A stretch of DNA of 24,111 nt, taken from positions 1 to 24,111 of the forward strand of contig DFGY01000053.1 in assembly GCA_002372505.1 (NCBI GenBank), read 5' to 3'. Positions 1 to 7,519 of the stretch are shown here, in pieces. The stretch's first letter is position 1. The number at the start of each line of letters is the position of its first letter. The DNA comes from Firmicutes bacterium UBA3738. GTDB taxonomy: Bacteria > Bacillota > Clostridia > Peptostreptococcales > Anaerovoracaceae. A program made the position numbers and the translations under genes. Below the pieces are notes generated by a model. The model saw only the letters and a list, made by a program, of their open reading frames with translations, was not told the DNA's origin and did no database searches.

Positions 1-509
1 GTCTCCATAATGAGTGCAGCTTTTTTTAATTTATCCTTATTAAGATTTTCGGTATCATTCTCTTTTATGTTATGTCTCATACCATTTTCACTATTATGCT
101 TGCCCTTTGAGCAATTAGCTTTTTTGTTATCACTAAAGCATCTGACGAGTTTAAGGTATTCGCCTTTTGTCAGCATCCTGCTTTCGTCGGCGAAGGCTTG
201 CTCCTGCACTTTGTAGTTCTTAACTTTGATATCATCCTTGCCCAGACTTTTAAGGAGTGCTCTAACTCCGGCAAGCATACTGTTTATCCCCGATGGGGAG
301 TAACCGTTTTCTCTCAGGTGCTCCTTATATTCGATCACATCTTCTTTTGCTACTTCGCAAATGCTCTTTCCTGCAATAAAAATCAGGAACCGCTCGGCGT
401 CACGCATGTACTTCTCCATAGTTGCGTCCGACTTTTCACCTTCTTTAAGTTCCTGTTTCAGCGCAAACAGCGCTTCCGCCGTTTCGCGGCTCATGTTTTC
501 TTTCATCAT
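1..509 (-). CDS. Tyrosine recombinase (phage integrase family), N-terminal part, cut by window edge
   Basis: The reading frame runs from an ATG at 509 to the window edge (169 codons visible) without a stop. An AGGAGAGG ribosome site lies five bases upstream. It aligns with the complete recombinase at 22771-23805: 36 of 44 residues match at the N-terminus (through the ERFLIF helix), and 62 of 79 match from the KEDV segment onward. The visible part covers the SAM-like core-binding domain and the start of the catalytic domain, stopping at LIMET, just before the first catalytic arginine of the family. The catalytic residues are therefore outside the window. Between the two aligned blocks this copy has only a short loop where the right copy has a long hydrophilic insert; later it has its own Asn/Lys-rich insert (about residues 130-160). 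It is preceded by the same leader as the right copy. Whether the gene is intact beyond the edge cannot be told. Confidence 0.9.
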   Translation of the reverse strand, partial: MMKENMSRETAEALFALKQELKEGEKSDATMEKYMRDAERFLIFIAGKSICEVAKEDVIEYKEHLRENGYSPSGINSMLAGVRALLKSLGKDDIKVKNYKVQEQAFADESRMLTKGEYLKLVRCFSDNKKANCSKGKHNSENGMRHNIKENDTENLNKDKLKKAALIME

Positions 510-513
510 TTTT

Positions 514-589
514 CCTCTCCTTGACTTTTGATTTAACTATTTCCCCAGTAATATTCTCTTACTGATTTTAGGTTTTGTCAAGGAAGGGG
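514..589 (-). promoter_or_regulatory. Nested inverted-repeat leader and promoter of left recombinase
   Basis: On the minus strand a TTGACA -35 box (576-581) and a GAGAAT -10 box (553-558) are 17 bases apart. The -10 sits inside a 6-bp inverted repeat with a 7-base centre (546-564: CAGTAA / TATTCTC / TTACTG). An outer inverted repeat pairs CCTCTCCTTGAC at 514-525, which holds the ribosome site, with bases around 577-589 that overlap the -35. A transcript entering from upstream could fold and bury the ribosome site, while one starting at this promoter would lack the 5' arm. The same arrangement precedes the right recombinase (23810-23884). Confidence 0.6.
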
Positions 590-618
590 CGGCTTTCTAC
601 ATCCGCTCGATTTTGCAT

Positions 619-1338
619 TTATATTTCGTATTTTTCTTGTACGCGTTTTATCTTTTTCAGTATTGGTACTGCTAGAAGCAAGAGAAACACAACCGTTGCT
701 ATTGCCAGTATCAAATCGGGAATGAGTCCGGCTGAATATACTGTTATTACTGTGCCCAAGTTAGGTTTGTCCGTTATGGACAGCACCGTCCATATGTCGG
801 TAATGGCTCCGTGAAGCACAAAGCAAGACAGGGCACCGTATATGAGAATCGGCAGCAGGCTCCTTCCCTTTTCCGAGAAGAACACTCCCGCGAAGAATCC
901 GATGAGTCCCCAGGCTACCATCTGGAAGGGGGTCCATGGTCCCTGGCCGAAGAAGAAATTTGAAACGAAGGCTGACATTGAGCCTATTACAAATCCATTC
1001 CGCGCTCCCAGTGCTATGCCGGAAATAATGACAATTGCGATGATTGGTTTAAACTGAGGTGCCCAGAAGAAGGCTGCCCTGCCGGCCACTGCAAGGGCAA
1101 TCATAACGCTGACAAGGACTATTTCTCTGGCATAAGGCTCGCCCTTTTCAAAGCTGATATAAAAGGGGGCCAGAACGAAAAAGCATATTAGAATGACAGC
1201 GTAAAGATAGGCTCTGTCCACGCCGGAAAAGCCTGCCCAAAGCATGACGCCTACGGAGCAGATGACTCCTGCGGCAAAGAGCAACGCATCTCTTCTTGCC
1301 CCGGATTCTTTGGTTATATCCTTTACTCCTTTATCCAC
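619..1338 (-). CDS. ECF transporter substrate-specific (S) component, probably corrinoid
   Basis: This is an integral membrane protein of 239 residues with about six hydrophobic helices, the usual size and topology of an ECF S component, the subunit that binds the vitamin and topples in the membrane. A glycine/aromatic segment (FFFGQGPWTPFQ, about residues 128-139) followed by WGLIGFFAG is the kind of motif seen in this group. The start is a GTG at 1338, two bases after the ATPase stop, with an AGG-rich ribosome site inside the end of that gene, so translation is probably coupled. It is the last gene of the ECF operon. The substrate is inferred: the operon also encodes a lipoprotein with a transcobalamin-like DUF4430 domain, which points to cobalamin or another corrinoid. 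Other vitamins or cobalt cannot be excluded from sequence alone. Confidence 0.75.
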   Translation of the reverse strand: MDKGVKDITKESGARRDALLFAAGVICSVGVMLWAGFSGVDRAYLYAVILICFFVLAPFYISFEKGEPYAREIVLVSVMIALAVAGRAAFFWAPQFKPIIAIVIISGIALGARNGFVIGSMSAFVSNFFFGQGPWTPFQMVAWGLIGFFAGVFFSEKGRSLLPILIYGALSCFVLHGAITDIWTVLSITDKPNLGTVITVYSAGLIPDLILAIATVVFLLLLAVPILKKIKRVQEKYEI

Positions 1339-1339
1339 C

Positions 1340-2908
1340 TTACCTGCTTCCTATATCCTCCGGGAGCAAAGCTCCCTCTATCAGCCCCCGGCTCATTCTT
1401 CCCACCGGGGTTGTGTAATACATGTTCTCCGCGAAAAATTTCCTTGCTGCTTCTTCGCTGACTATTTCTCCACGAAACAGCATGGCGCATTTGTCTGCCA
1501 CCCTTGCACAGAAGGTCATGTCGTGGCTGACGATTATGATGGTCTTGCCCTCGTCTTTGAGTTTGCGAATTTGCTCAATCAATTTTTTCTTGTAATAGGG
1601 ATCGAGGCCCTTGGTTGGTTCGTCCAGCAAATATATATCCGCATCTGCGCTAAAGACTATTTCAAGAGCCAGCCTCTGCTGCTCCCCGCCGGAAAGATCG
1701 TAAGGATGACGCTCGCCAAATTCCCCTCCTGCGGTGTCGTCTAAGAATAAGGTCTGGGGATCCTGAGGGAGCATGGCTATACTTCCTTTTGCGCTTACCT
1801 CCCCTCGGTAAGCTTTTGCATTTCCGCAAAGAAGATTCAGCAGAGTCGTTTTGCCTGCGCCGTTGCCTCCGAGGAGGGCGAAGACTTCTCCTTTGCTCAC
1901 CTTAAGGTTCACTCCTTTTAGGACGTCGCTTCTGTTCTTATCATATCTGTACCAGACCTTCTTTACCTCGACAGCGTGTTCCTTTGCTGTTCTATCTTCT
2001 TTTGCTTTTGCGTCTTCCGGGAAATGCTGCGATCCTTGCTCTGCCAATTCGCCTACCTCAATGATGCCCGAGAGCCACCTTCTGCCGGAGGGTACGTCCA
2101 GAGGCAAATCCCATTCGCAGTCTCCATCCTCACTGGCTGCATAGGCCTGAAGGGGCTGAGGCATAATGTCAAGCAGGCTGACCTTATCGTTGAGCCTCTC
2201 ACCTTGCACAGCCTTCCGGGCAATGTCCCGGGCTGTGCCGTAGGCTCCTACCTGGCCATCCTTCATGACGCAGATTTTATCCGCTAGGCTCACCACTTCG
2301 TCCGTCCGGTGCTCCGTTAATATTATTGTAGTCCCAAGTTCTAAGTTTACTCTTTTCACTGCTGCCAGAAAGTCTGCTGCCGCAACCGGGTCCAGCTGGG
2401 CCGTCGGCTCGTCGAGAAGGAGAAGCCTTGGAGAAGACACCATGGCCGCCGCCAGATTGAGAAGCTGTTTCTGCCCTCCCGAAAGCTCGCTTGTCATATT
2501 TTTATACCAGGATTCAATGCCGAAGAAGCCGGCTATTTCCGCCACCTTCCTTCTGATGGTCTCCGGCTCGGTTCCAAGATTCTCAAGGCCGAAGGCCAGC
2601 TCGTGCCAAACTTTGTCCGTGACGATTTGGTTTTCCGGATTTTGGGTAACGTAACCTATGCCTGCAGCCTGCTCCCTTTGAGAAAGATCTCCAACTTCGC
2701 CCATGAAAATTTCTACGCTGCCGCGAATCTCTCCGTGGGGGCGGACTATGGGCTTAAGATTTTTCAGCAGAGTGGTTTTGCCGCAGCCCGTCGGTCCGAG
2801 AATGCAAAGAATCCTTCCCTCTTCAAGGGACAGATTAATTCCTTCCAGAGCCGGTAGGTCCGCACCCGGATATGTGAATGTCAGATCTTTGATTCTAACT
2901 GCTTCCAT
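1340..2908 (-). CDS. ECF transporter ATPase, two fused ABC domains (EcfA-EcfA')
   Basis: This is the energising subunit of the ECF vitamin importer, on the cytoplasmic face. Two ABC domains lie in one chain. Domain 1 has Walker A GPTGCGKT (residues 38-45 from the chosen start), a Q-loop in VTQNPENQ, signature LSGGQKQ and Walker B LLLLDEP. Domain 2 has Walker A GGNGAGKT, signature LSGGEQQR, Walker B IYLLDEP and an H-loop in VSHDM. In domain 2 the stretch between Q-loop and signature is only about 25 residues, against about 54 in domain 1, so much of its helical subdomain is missing. The ATG at 2908 is preferred over the longer frame from 2950 because GAGGAG stands six bases before it. The gene overlaps the end of EcfT by 28 bases, which suggests coupled translation. 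Confidence 0.9.
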   Translation of the reverse strand: MEAVRIKDLTFTYPGADLPALEGINLSLEEGRILCILGPTGCGKTTLLKNLKPIVRPHGEIRGSVEIFMGEVGDLSQREQAAGIGYVTQNPENQIVTDKVWHELAFGLENLGTEPETIRRKVAEIAGFFGIESWYKNMTSELSGGQKQLLNLAAAMVSSPRLLLLDEPTAQLDPVAAADFLAAVKRVNLELGTTIILTEHRTDEVVSLADKICVMKDGQVGAYGTARDIARKAVQGERLNDKVSLLDIMPQPLQAYAASEDGDCEWDLPLDVPSGRRWLSGIIEVGELAEQGSQHFPEDAKAKEDRTAKEHAVEVKKVWYRYDKNRSDVLKGVNLKVSKGEVFALLGGNGAGKTTLLNLLCGNAKAYRGEVSAKGSIAMLPQDPQTLFLDDTAGGEFGERHPYDLSGGEQQRLALEIVFSADADIYLLDEPTKGLDPYYKKKLIEQIRKLKDEGKTIIIVSHDMTFCARVADKCAMLFRGEIVSEEAARKFFAENMYYTTPVGRMSRGLIEGALLPEDIGSR

Positions 2909-3768
2909 CTCAGCTCCTCTGCTATTTCTATAACGGCAGGCGCAAAGCACATGAGAGCAAAGGCTGCTATATATGCGCCCGAGCCTCCTTCACTCAGCCC
3001 TATCTTCACCTGAGGGTAGGCGGCGAAGAATAATGCTCCTGTGATCTTGCCTGCTATTACTGTTACTGCGAAAATAATTAGTAAAGCAATGAACACTCCG
3101 TCCCTTGCCTGCATTTTGTACCCGGAGTAGTGAGTCCTGCCGGGAAGGCCGTAGCCTCTCGACCGCATTGCGTCTGAAGTTTCAATACTGTTTTCAAGAG
3201 CCCATGTAGTGAGCATGGACATTTGCCCGGCGGCTTCTTTTGTTTTAGATACCGCCTCGCCGTTTGTCCCGGCGTTCCTTCTTGCGTTTCTAATTTTTAC
3301 AGCCTGGTTTTTCAGCCTTGGAATAAATCTCAGCACCATGGAAAACACAAGGCTGCTCTTTGGCATGACCCTGCCTGCCACAGCCATGAATCTGTCCGAG
3401 GTCATGACCTGACTGTAGCAATAAAACCACATCATTACCGAGCCGATCATGAGGGTGGCACATGCTCCGTATATGAATGCCTCCTTCGTTACCGGCGAGT
3501 CGCCTATGTAAAATAGCGGCGTTATTCCCTTGTGAACGAAGATAGGATTTAAAATAACCGTAAGGATCATGATGATAAAAGGCATGGAAAAGAAAAACTT
3601 GAGGGACTTCCCTCCCCGGAGTAGGATAGCGTATACCAAGGCACCGGCCAGGGAAATCCCCATGGTGACCGGGTGGAATATGACCAGGGACAAAATGATG
3701 ACTGCGCAGAAGTATGCGAAGTTTGTCCCTGGATGATATTTTGTAAATTCGTCATGCCTTAAGTACAT
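2881..3768 (-). CDS. ecfT: ECF transporter transmembrane coupling protein EcfT
   Basis: This is the coupling protein linking the ATPases to the S component. It has several hydrophobic helices and the hallmark coupling motif AMRSRGYG (EcfT family consensus resembles AxxARGYG), plus a second basic cluster KIRNARRNAG that in the family also contacts the ATPase. The length of about 295 residues is normal for EcfT with a large cytoplasmic coupling region. I chose the ATG at 3768 (MYLRHDEF) over the GTG at 3795 because AAGGTGG lies at the right distance before it. It overlaps the lipoprotein gene by 17 bases. It belongs to the lipoprotein-EcfT-ATPase-S operon. Confidence 0.88.
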   Translation of the reverse strand: MYLRHDEFTKYHPGTNFAYFCAVIILSLVIFHPVTMGISLAGALVYAILLRGGKSLKFFFSMPFIIMILTVILNPIFVHKGITPLFYIGDSPVTKEAFIYGACATLMIGSVMMWFYCYSQVMTSDRFMAVAGRVMPKSSLVFSMVLRFIPRLKNQAVKIRNARRNAGTNGEAVSKTKEAAGQMSMLTTWALENSIETSDAMRSRGYGLPGRTHYSGYKMQARDGVFIALLIIFAVTVIAGKITGALFFAAYPQVKIGLSEGGSGAYIAAFALMCFAPAVIEIAEELRWKQLESKI

Positions 3769-4492
3769 AGACCCATACCACCTTGTCGCCGTCACTGACC
3801 TTTACCTTTGCGCAGCTCTTTCCCGGATAGCTGCCGTTCACTTTATACTTCCAGCCGCTTTCCTCGCCGCATATTTTCTCGTCCAGACCTGCTATACCTG
3901 CAATGTAGGCATCGAACTGCGTCTGCTCTACGTTTATTATGAAGTTATATTCTTTCCCTGCTTTTTTGAGGACGTCGTAAACCGTGTCCCCGTCTTTTAT
4001 TTCAATATCCACGCCTCGAAGAATGTAGCCGGTGGAAGGAACCAGGTCTTCGTAGCCCGGTTCAATGTCGTCATTACCCACTAGCTTTTTACATTCGATT
4101 ACAATGTGGCAGTATTTCTTCTTTGCCGGCTTGCTTTCTTTTTTTGTTTCTTTTTGGCCGGTGCTCTTTTCCGAAGACTTTGCCTCTGAGTTCTGAATTT
4201 CTCCGGATTCCTGCCGTGCCTCTTCAGCTTTTTCTTGTTCGGATTTCTTTTGCTCCGCTTCCTTTTTGTCTTCCTTCTTTTTTGATTCTTCCTTCTTAGC
4301 TTCTTTCTTTTTTTGCACGCTCTCTTTGTCCGGCTTTTCTGCCGCAACTTCCGCAGATGCGCTACCGGAGCTTGCCGCTGTACTGCCGGCTTCATCTCCA
4401 CCGCCGCCACAGGCACACAAAGACACTGCCAGCATCGCCGCTAGATATATTGCCAATAGTATTTTGTATTTGCTTTCGTGACTTTTCTTCAT
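3752..4492 (-). CDS. Lipoprotein with charged linker and transcobalamin-like DUF4430 domain
   Basis: The protein has 246 residues. An N-terminal signal with a lipobox LCAC places the lipidated cysteine at position 28, so it is anchored outside the membrane. Residues from about 45 to 120 form a Lys/Glu-rich, low-complexity linker likely to reach through the wall. The C-terminal about 120 residues match the DUF4430 / transcobalamin-like C-terminal fold; the segment SGWKYKVNGSYPG followed by a KVSDGDKVVWVY strand is the characteristic end of that family. It is probably an extracellular corrinoid-capturing partner of the ECF transporter encoded directly downstream; that role is inferred from domain and context. 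An excellent ribosome site (GGGAGGAA) precedes the ATG. The gene starts only 11 bases after the DUF4143 ATPase stop, leaving no room for a riboswitch immediately in front of the operon. Confidence 0.85.
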   Translation of the reverse strand: MKKSHESKYKILLAIYLAAMLAVSLCACGGGGDEAGSTAASSGSASAEVAAEKPDKESVQKKKEAKKEESKKKEDKKEAEQKKSEQEKAEEARQESGEIQNSEAKSSEKSTGQKETKKESKPAKKKYCHIVIECKKLVGNDDIEPGYEDLVPSTGYILRGVDIEIKDGDTVYDVLKKAGKEYNFIINVEQTQFDAYIAGIAGLDEKICGEESGWKYKVNGSYPGKSCAKVKVSDGDKVVWVYVLKA

Positions 4493-4503
4493 ATCTTCCT
4501 CCC

Positions 4504-5832
4504 TCAGACAAACATTAGCATATACAAAGGCATGGTAATCTTTTTGTCTTTGTAGCCAACATTTTTCCCGCAGAATTTGTAGCCGTGTTTTATGTCAGGA
4601 CTTTCGAGAATGCGGCCAAGGGATCTGGACTTGCTTTTCCCTGCCTTTATTTCAACAGGAGATATTCCGTCAGCTGTCTCAATTAAAAATTCCATTTCAA
4701 CGCTGCCGCTTTCGCTGCGGTAAAAATGAAGATTCTCGTATCCTGCGCCATCCAGCATCACAGCTGCCAGGGCTTCGTACAGCCCGCCTTTCGCTATTCG
4801 CAATATGGGATTCCCCTCGTTGCCGCTATCCATTTCGTCTCTTAGCAGTTCCTGCTTTAGAGAATAATCATATGTACCCACCAGGAGCCCTATGTCATTC
4901 ATGTAGAGCCTGGTGTTGTTTTCTATTTCAAAGCTTTGAAGGGGGAATTCAATCCTGGAAACGTTGGTTGCCGGAATGACCATGTGGGCACGTTTAAGCC
5001 AGTCAATGCTGCTTTCAAACATGCGTGTGGTTCCGCCCTTCCTTACGGTTTTATACTGAAACTTATGGTTTTCCTTCGTCAGCTGTACGGGAATGGAAGC
5101 GAAGCATTCCTCCGCCTTTATCTTCACGTCCGGCTTTGCGTACCTTGCAATATCCGCAATATAGTCCTGATAGATTCTCCGCTGGGAATCATGGACGCCG
5201 GAATAATTTTTGTTCTCCGCAAAGTCACTGACAATCTGCGGCATGCCGCCGACGACCATGTATTGTTTTAAGTAATTCATCATGGCCTCGTCTATGGCCG
5301 GGGGAACTTTTTTCTTCTGGTCAAAGTAACTTTTAAGTTCCAGTATTGTCTCTTCCTCAACTCCTTGTGCCCATAGGAATTCGCGAAAATCCAAGGGCTT
5401 CATCAGTAAATGCTCCACGTAGCCTACCGGGTAAGAGGTAACCCGGTTATAGGCTATGCCGAGGGCTGAGCCTGAAGCAATTACATCGACGTCTTTGCTC
5501 TGTGCTAAAAACTTAAGGGCCGTTATTGCATTTGGACACTCCTGTATTTCGTCTAAAAATACGAGAGTCTGCCCGGGCACAGCTTTTGCCCCCGGCGAAT
5601 TAAGCCTGATTCCCGTAAGTATTGTTTTATCATCCAGTGCGCCATCAAAAATGCTTTTTAGGCTCGGGTTCTCTAAAAAATTAAGTTCAATGAAAGACTC
5701 ATAGTGCTCCTTTCCAAAAGCCCGCACTATAAAGGTTTTGCCTACCTGCCTTGCTCCCTCCAGGAGCAGGCACATTTCATTGTTACTTTCCTTCCATCGA
5801 AGTAATTTTTCTGTTATTTTCCTCTTCAGCAT
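4504..5832 (-). CDS. AAA family ATPase with DUF4143 domain (first copy)
   Basis: The protein has 442 residues. The N-terminal AAA_14-type ATPase domain has Walker A GARQVGKT (26-33) and Walker B LVFLDEIQ (D94-E95). The C-terminal DUF4143 region ends with an acidic strand (EMEFLIE) and PVEIKAGK, the D/E...ExK pattern of PD-(D/E)XK nuclease-like folds. The biological role of this large family is not established. ATG 5832 has GAGGT seven bases upstream and its own promoter. The next gene downstream (ECF lipoprotein) begins 11 bases after its stop, so the ATPase may be cotranscribed with the vitamin transporter. A second, quite divergent member lies at 11344-12615. Family identity is certain; function is unknown. 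Confidence 0.88.
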   Translation of the reverse strand: MLKRKITEKLLRWKESNNEMCLLLEGARQVGKTFIVRAFGKEHYESFIELNFLENPSLKSIFDGALDDKTILTGIRLNSPGAKAVPGQTLVFLDEIQECPNAITALKFLAQSKDVDVIASGSALGIAYNRVTSYPVGYVEHLLMKPLDFREFLWAQGVEEETILELKSYFDQKKKVPPAIDEAMMNYLKQYMVVGGMPQIVSDFAENKNYSGVHDSQRRIYQDYIADIARYAKPDVKIKAEECFASIPVQLTKENHKFQYKTVRKGGTTRMFESSIDWLKRAHMVIPATNVSRIEFPLQSFEIENNTRLYMNDIGLLVGTYDYSLKQELLRDEMDSGNEGNPILRIAKGGLYEALAAVMLDGAGYENLHFYRSESGSVEMEFLIETADGISPVEIKAGKSKSRSLGRILESPDIKHGYKFCGKNVGYKDKKITMPLYMLMFV

Positions 5833-5851
5833 GTCTTTTACCTCAACTTTA

Positions 5852-5879
5852 ATTATAGCCTGCCGAAATCAAAAAACAA
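5852..5879 (-). promoter_or_regulatory. Promoter of first DUF4143 ATPase gene
   Basis: On the minus strand a perfect -10 box TATAAT (5852-5857) lies 16 bases downstream of TTGTTT (5874-5879), a 4-of-6 match to the -35 box. The predicted transcript begins about 15 bases upstream of the ATG at 5832. The 26-bp direct repeats at 5892-5949 lie immediately upstream of the -35. Confidence 0.6.
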
Positions 5880-5882
5880 GTC

Positions 5883-5958
5883 ATAACTCAAAAAAATATG
5901 CATGCGTGCAGATTTTTTGCGGTAAAAATATGCATGCGTGCAGATTTTTCCGAGTTAT
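5883..5958. repeat. Two 26-bp direct repeats, each a near palindrome, inside a 7-bp inverted repeat
   Basis: An identical 26-bp unit occurs at 5892-5917 and 5924-5949 (period 32 bp). Each has the core TGCATGCGTGCA between A5 and T5 tracts, and each can fold into an 11-bp stem with one mismatch and a 4-base loop. The pair is flanked by ATAACTC (5883-5889) and GAGTTAT (5952-5958). The right edge overlaps the stop codon of the double ATPase (5955-5957). They could act as tandem bidirectional terminators between the operons, or as protein binding sites for the promoter at 5852-5879. Confidence 0.85.
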
Positions 5959-7505
5959 AGCTCGATTATACGGTCTGCCACGTGCTGCACCATAGGCAGG
6001 TCGTGGGCTATTAAAAGTATGCTGAGATTCCTCTCCGTCTGAAGCTCCTTTAAGAGATGAACTATCTGTGACTGAATGGATACATCCAGAGACGATATAG
6101 GCTCGTCGGCTATTATAAGGTCCGGGTCCGTTATGAGGGCTCTGGCTATTGCGGCTCTCTGGCGCTGGCCGCCGGACATGTCGTAAGGGTGCCTGCCTAT
6201 TAGCTCCTCTTCAAGTCCCGCCTGCCTCATTACTTCTTTGACCTTTTCGTTCACCTCGCCGGCTTTGCCTGCACCTTTTGCAAGAAGAAGCGGCTCGGCA
6301 ATTATTTCCCCTATGGTCATTCTCTCGTTAAAGGCTGCGGCGGAGTCCTGGAAAATTATCTGCTTATTCACGGGCCGAGAGAATTCCACTTCCCCTGCGT
6401 CCGGCTTCATTATTCCCATAATGCATCTTGCGATTGTTGACTTGCCGCCACCTGACGGACCTACCAATCCGACGATTTCTCCCTCGCCGATTTCCATGGA
6501 AAAGTCCTTTACCACGGTGTGCCTGCTACCCCGGCTCAGCTCAAAGCTCTTGGAAAGATTCTTCACTGTAAGAAGTGGCTCCCGTTTTTCCTGTGGGTGG
6601 GAATGAGTGACCCCGCCGTGGAAGTGAATGTCACCGTGGGTGTGGGTATTCCCCTTGCCGTACCTGGCGTAGTAAAGAAGCTCCTTGGTGTACTCTTCCC
6701 GGGGGGCATTAAAAATTTCATCCTTGCTGCCTTCTTCAATAATGCGGCCGGCCTTCATAACGCAGATGCGGTCAGCCACCTTTTCCACCAGACCCAGATC
6801 GTGAGTGACGAAGATCATTGTCTGGCCCCGCTCCCGGCGGATCCGGGTAAGGAGCTCGACTATTTGATCCTGGGTCTTCTTATCAAGGGCAGTAGTCGGC
6901 TCATCGCAAATGAGAATGTCCGGCTCAAGAGCAAGGGCTGCAGCGATGCACACCCTCTGTCTCATGCCACCGGAAAAGTGATGGGGGTGCTGCTTTGCCC
7001 GCTCCTTGGCGTTATCAATTCCAACCATGTCCAGCAAAGCTATAGCTTCATCCATGGCATCCTTCCTGGATGCTCCTTTCCCGAGAATTATGGACTCAGC
7101 AATCTGGTCGCCTACGCTGAATGTCGGATCGAGGGAAGTCATTGGATCCTGAAAGACCATGGCGATACGGCTGCCGCGTACTTTCAGCATTTCATCTTCG
7201 GAAAGGGTCAGCAGGTCAACAGCTCCTTCATCGGAACATCCTTGAAGACCATCGGCCCGGTCAATTCTCGTGGCGTTTTCCTGGCGGCCTTCCCGCAGAA
7301 AAATGTTCCCTCGAACATGGGAATGTCCGCTGTGGAGCCTTAGTATCGTCCGGCAAAGTGCCGTTTTCCCGCAGCCCGACTCACCGACGAGAGCGAGGCT
7401 CTCGCCGGGGTTAAGGCTCAGGCTGACATCTTTTACTGCATCAACCTTTCCCTCTTTCATCATGAAAGATATATTCAGTTTTTCTATTCGCAGCAGTTCC
7501 TTCAT
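5955..7505 (-). CDS. Peptide/nickel-type ABC importer, fused double ATPase (DppD-DppF type)
   Basis: The protein has 516 residues and energises the importer encoded upstream. NBD1 has Walker A GESGCGKT (41-48), FSGGMRQ (177-183), Walker B ILICDEP (197-203) and H-loop H235. NBD2 has Walker A GPSGGGKST (349-357), MSGGQRQ (443-449), Walker B LIIADEP (463-469) and H501. The domains are joined by a histidine-rich linker with six His between 288 and 303. More histidines (58, 61, 63) and an unusual insert of about 25 residues follow the first Walker A. The chain ends at ADRIIEL, some tens of residues earlier than normal DppF/OppF, though every catalytic motif is present. The ribosome site before the ATG at 7505 is weak (only GGAATA-like bases), and the gene starts 14 bases after the binding-protein stop, so it probably depends on translation of the upstream gene. 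Confidence 0.9.
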   Translation of the reverse strand: MKELLRIEKLNISFMMKEGKVDAVKDVSLSLNPGESLALVGESGCGKTALCRTILRLHSGHSHVRGNIFLREGRQENATRIDRADGLQGCSDEGAVDLLTLSEDEMLKVRGSRIAMVFQDPMTSLDPTFSVGDQIAESIILGKGASRKDAMDEAIALLDMVGIDNAKERAKQHPHHFSGGMRQRVCIAAALALEPDILICDEPTTALDKKTQDQIVELLTRIRRERGQTMIFVTHDLGLVEKVADRICVMKAGRIIEEGSKDEIFNAPREEYTKELLYYARYGKGNTHTHGDIHFHGGVTHSHPQEKREPLLTVKNLSKSFELSRGSRHTVVKDFSMEIGEGEIVGLVGPSGGGKSTIARCIMGIMKPDAGEVEFSRPVNKQIIFQDSAAAFNERMTIGEIIAEPLLLAKGAGKAGEVNEKVKEVMRQAGLEEELIGRHPYDMSGGQRQRAAIARALITDPDLIIADEPISSLDVSIQSQIVHLLKELQTERNLSILLIAHDLPMVQHVADRIIEL

Positions 7506-7519
7506 ATTATTCTATATTT

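Noticed and set aside
4099..4416. 105-codon Lys/Arg-rich frame inside the lipoprotein gene
   Set aside because: Frame-shifted reading of the Lys/Glu linker; low-complexity artefact.
6519..7343. 274-codon plus-strand frame opposite the double ATPase gene
   Set aside because: Antisense to two well-conserved ABC domains; no own signals.
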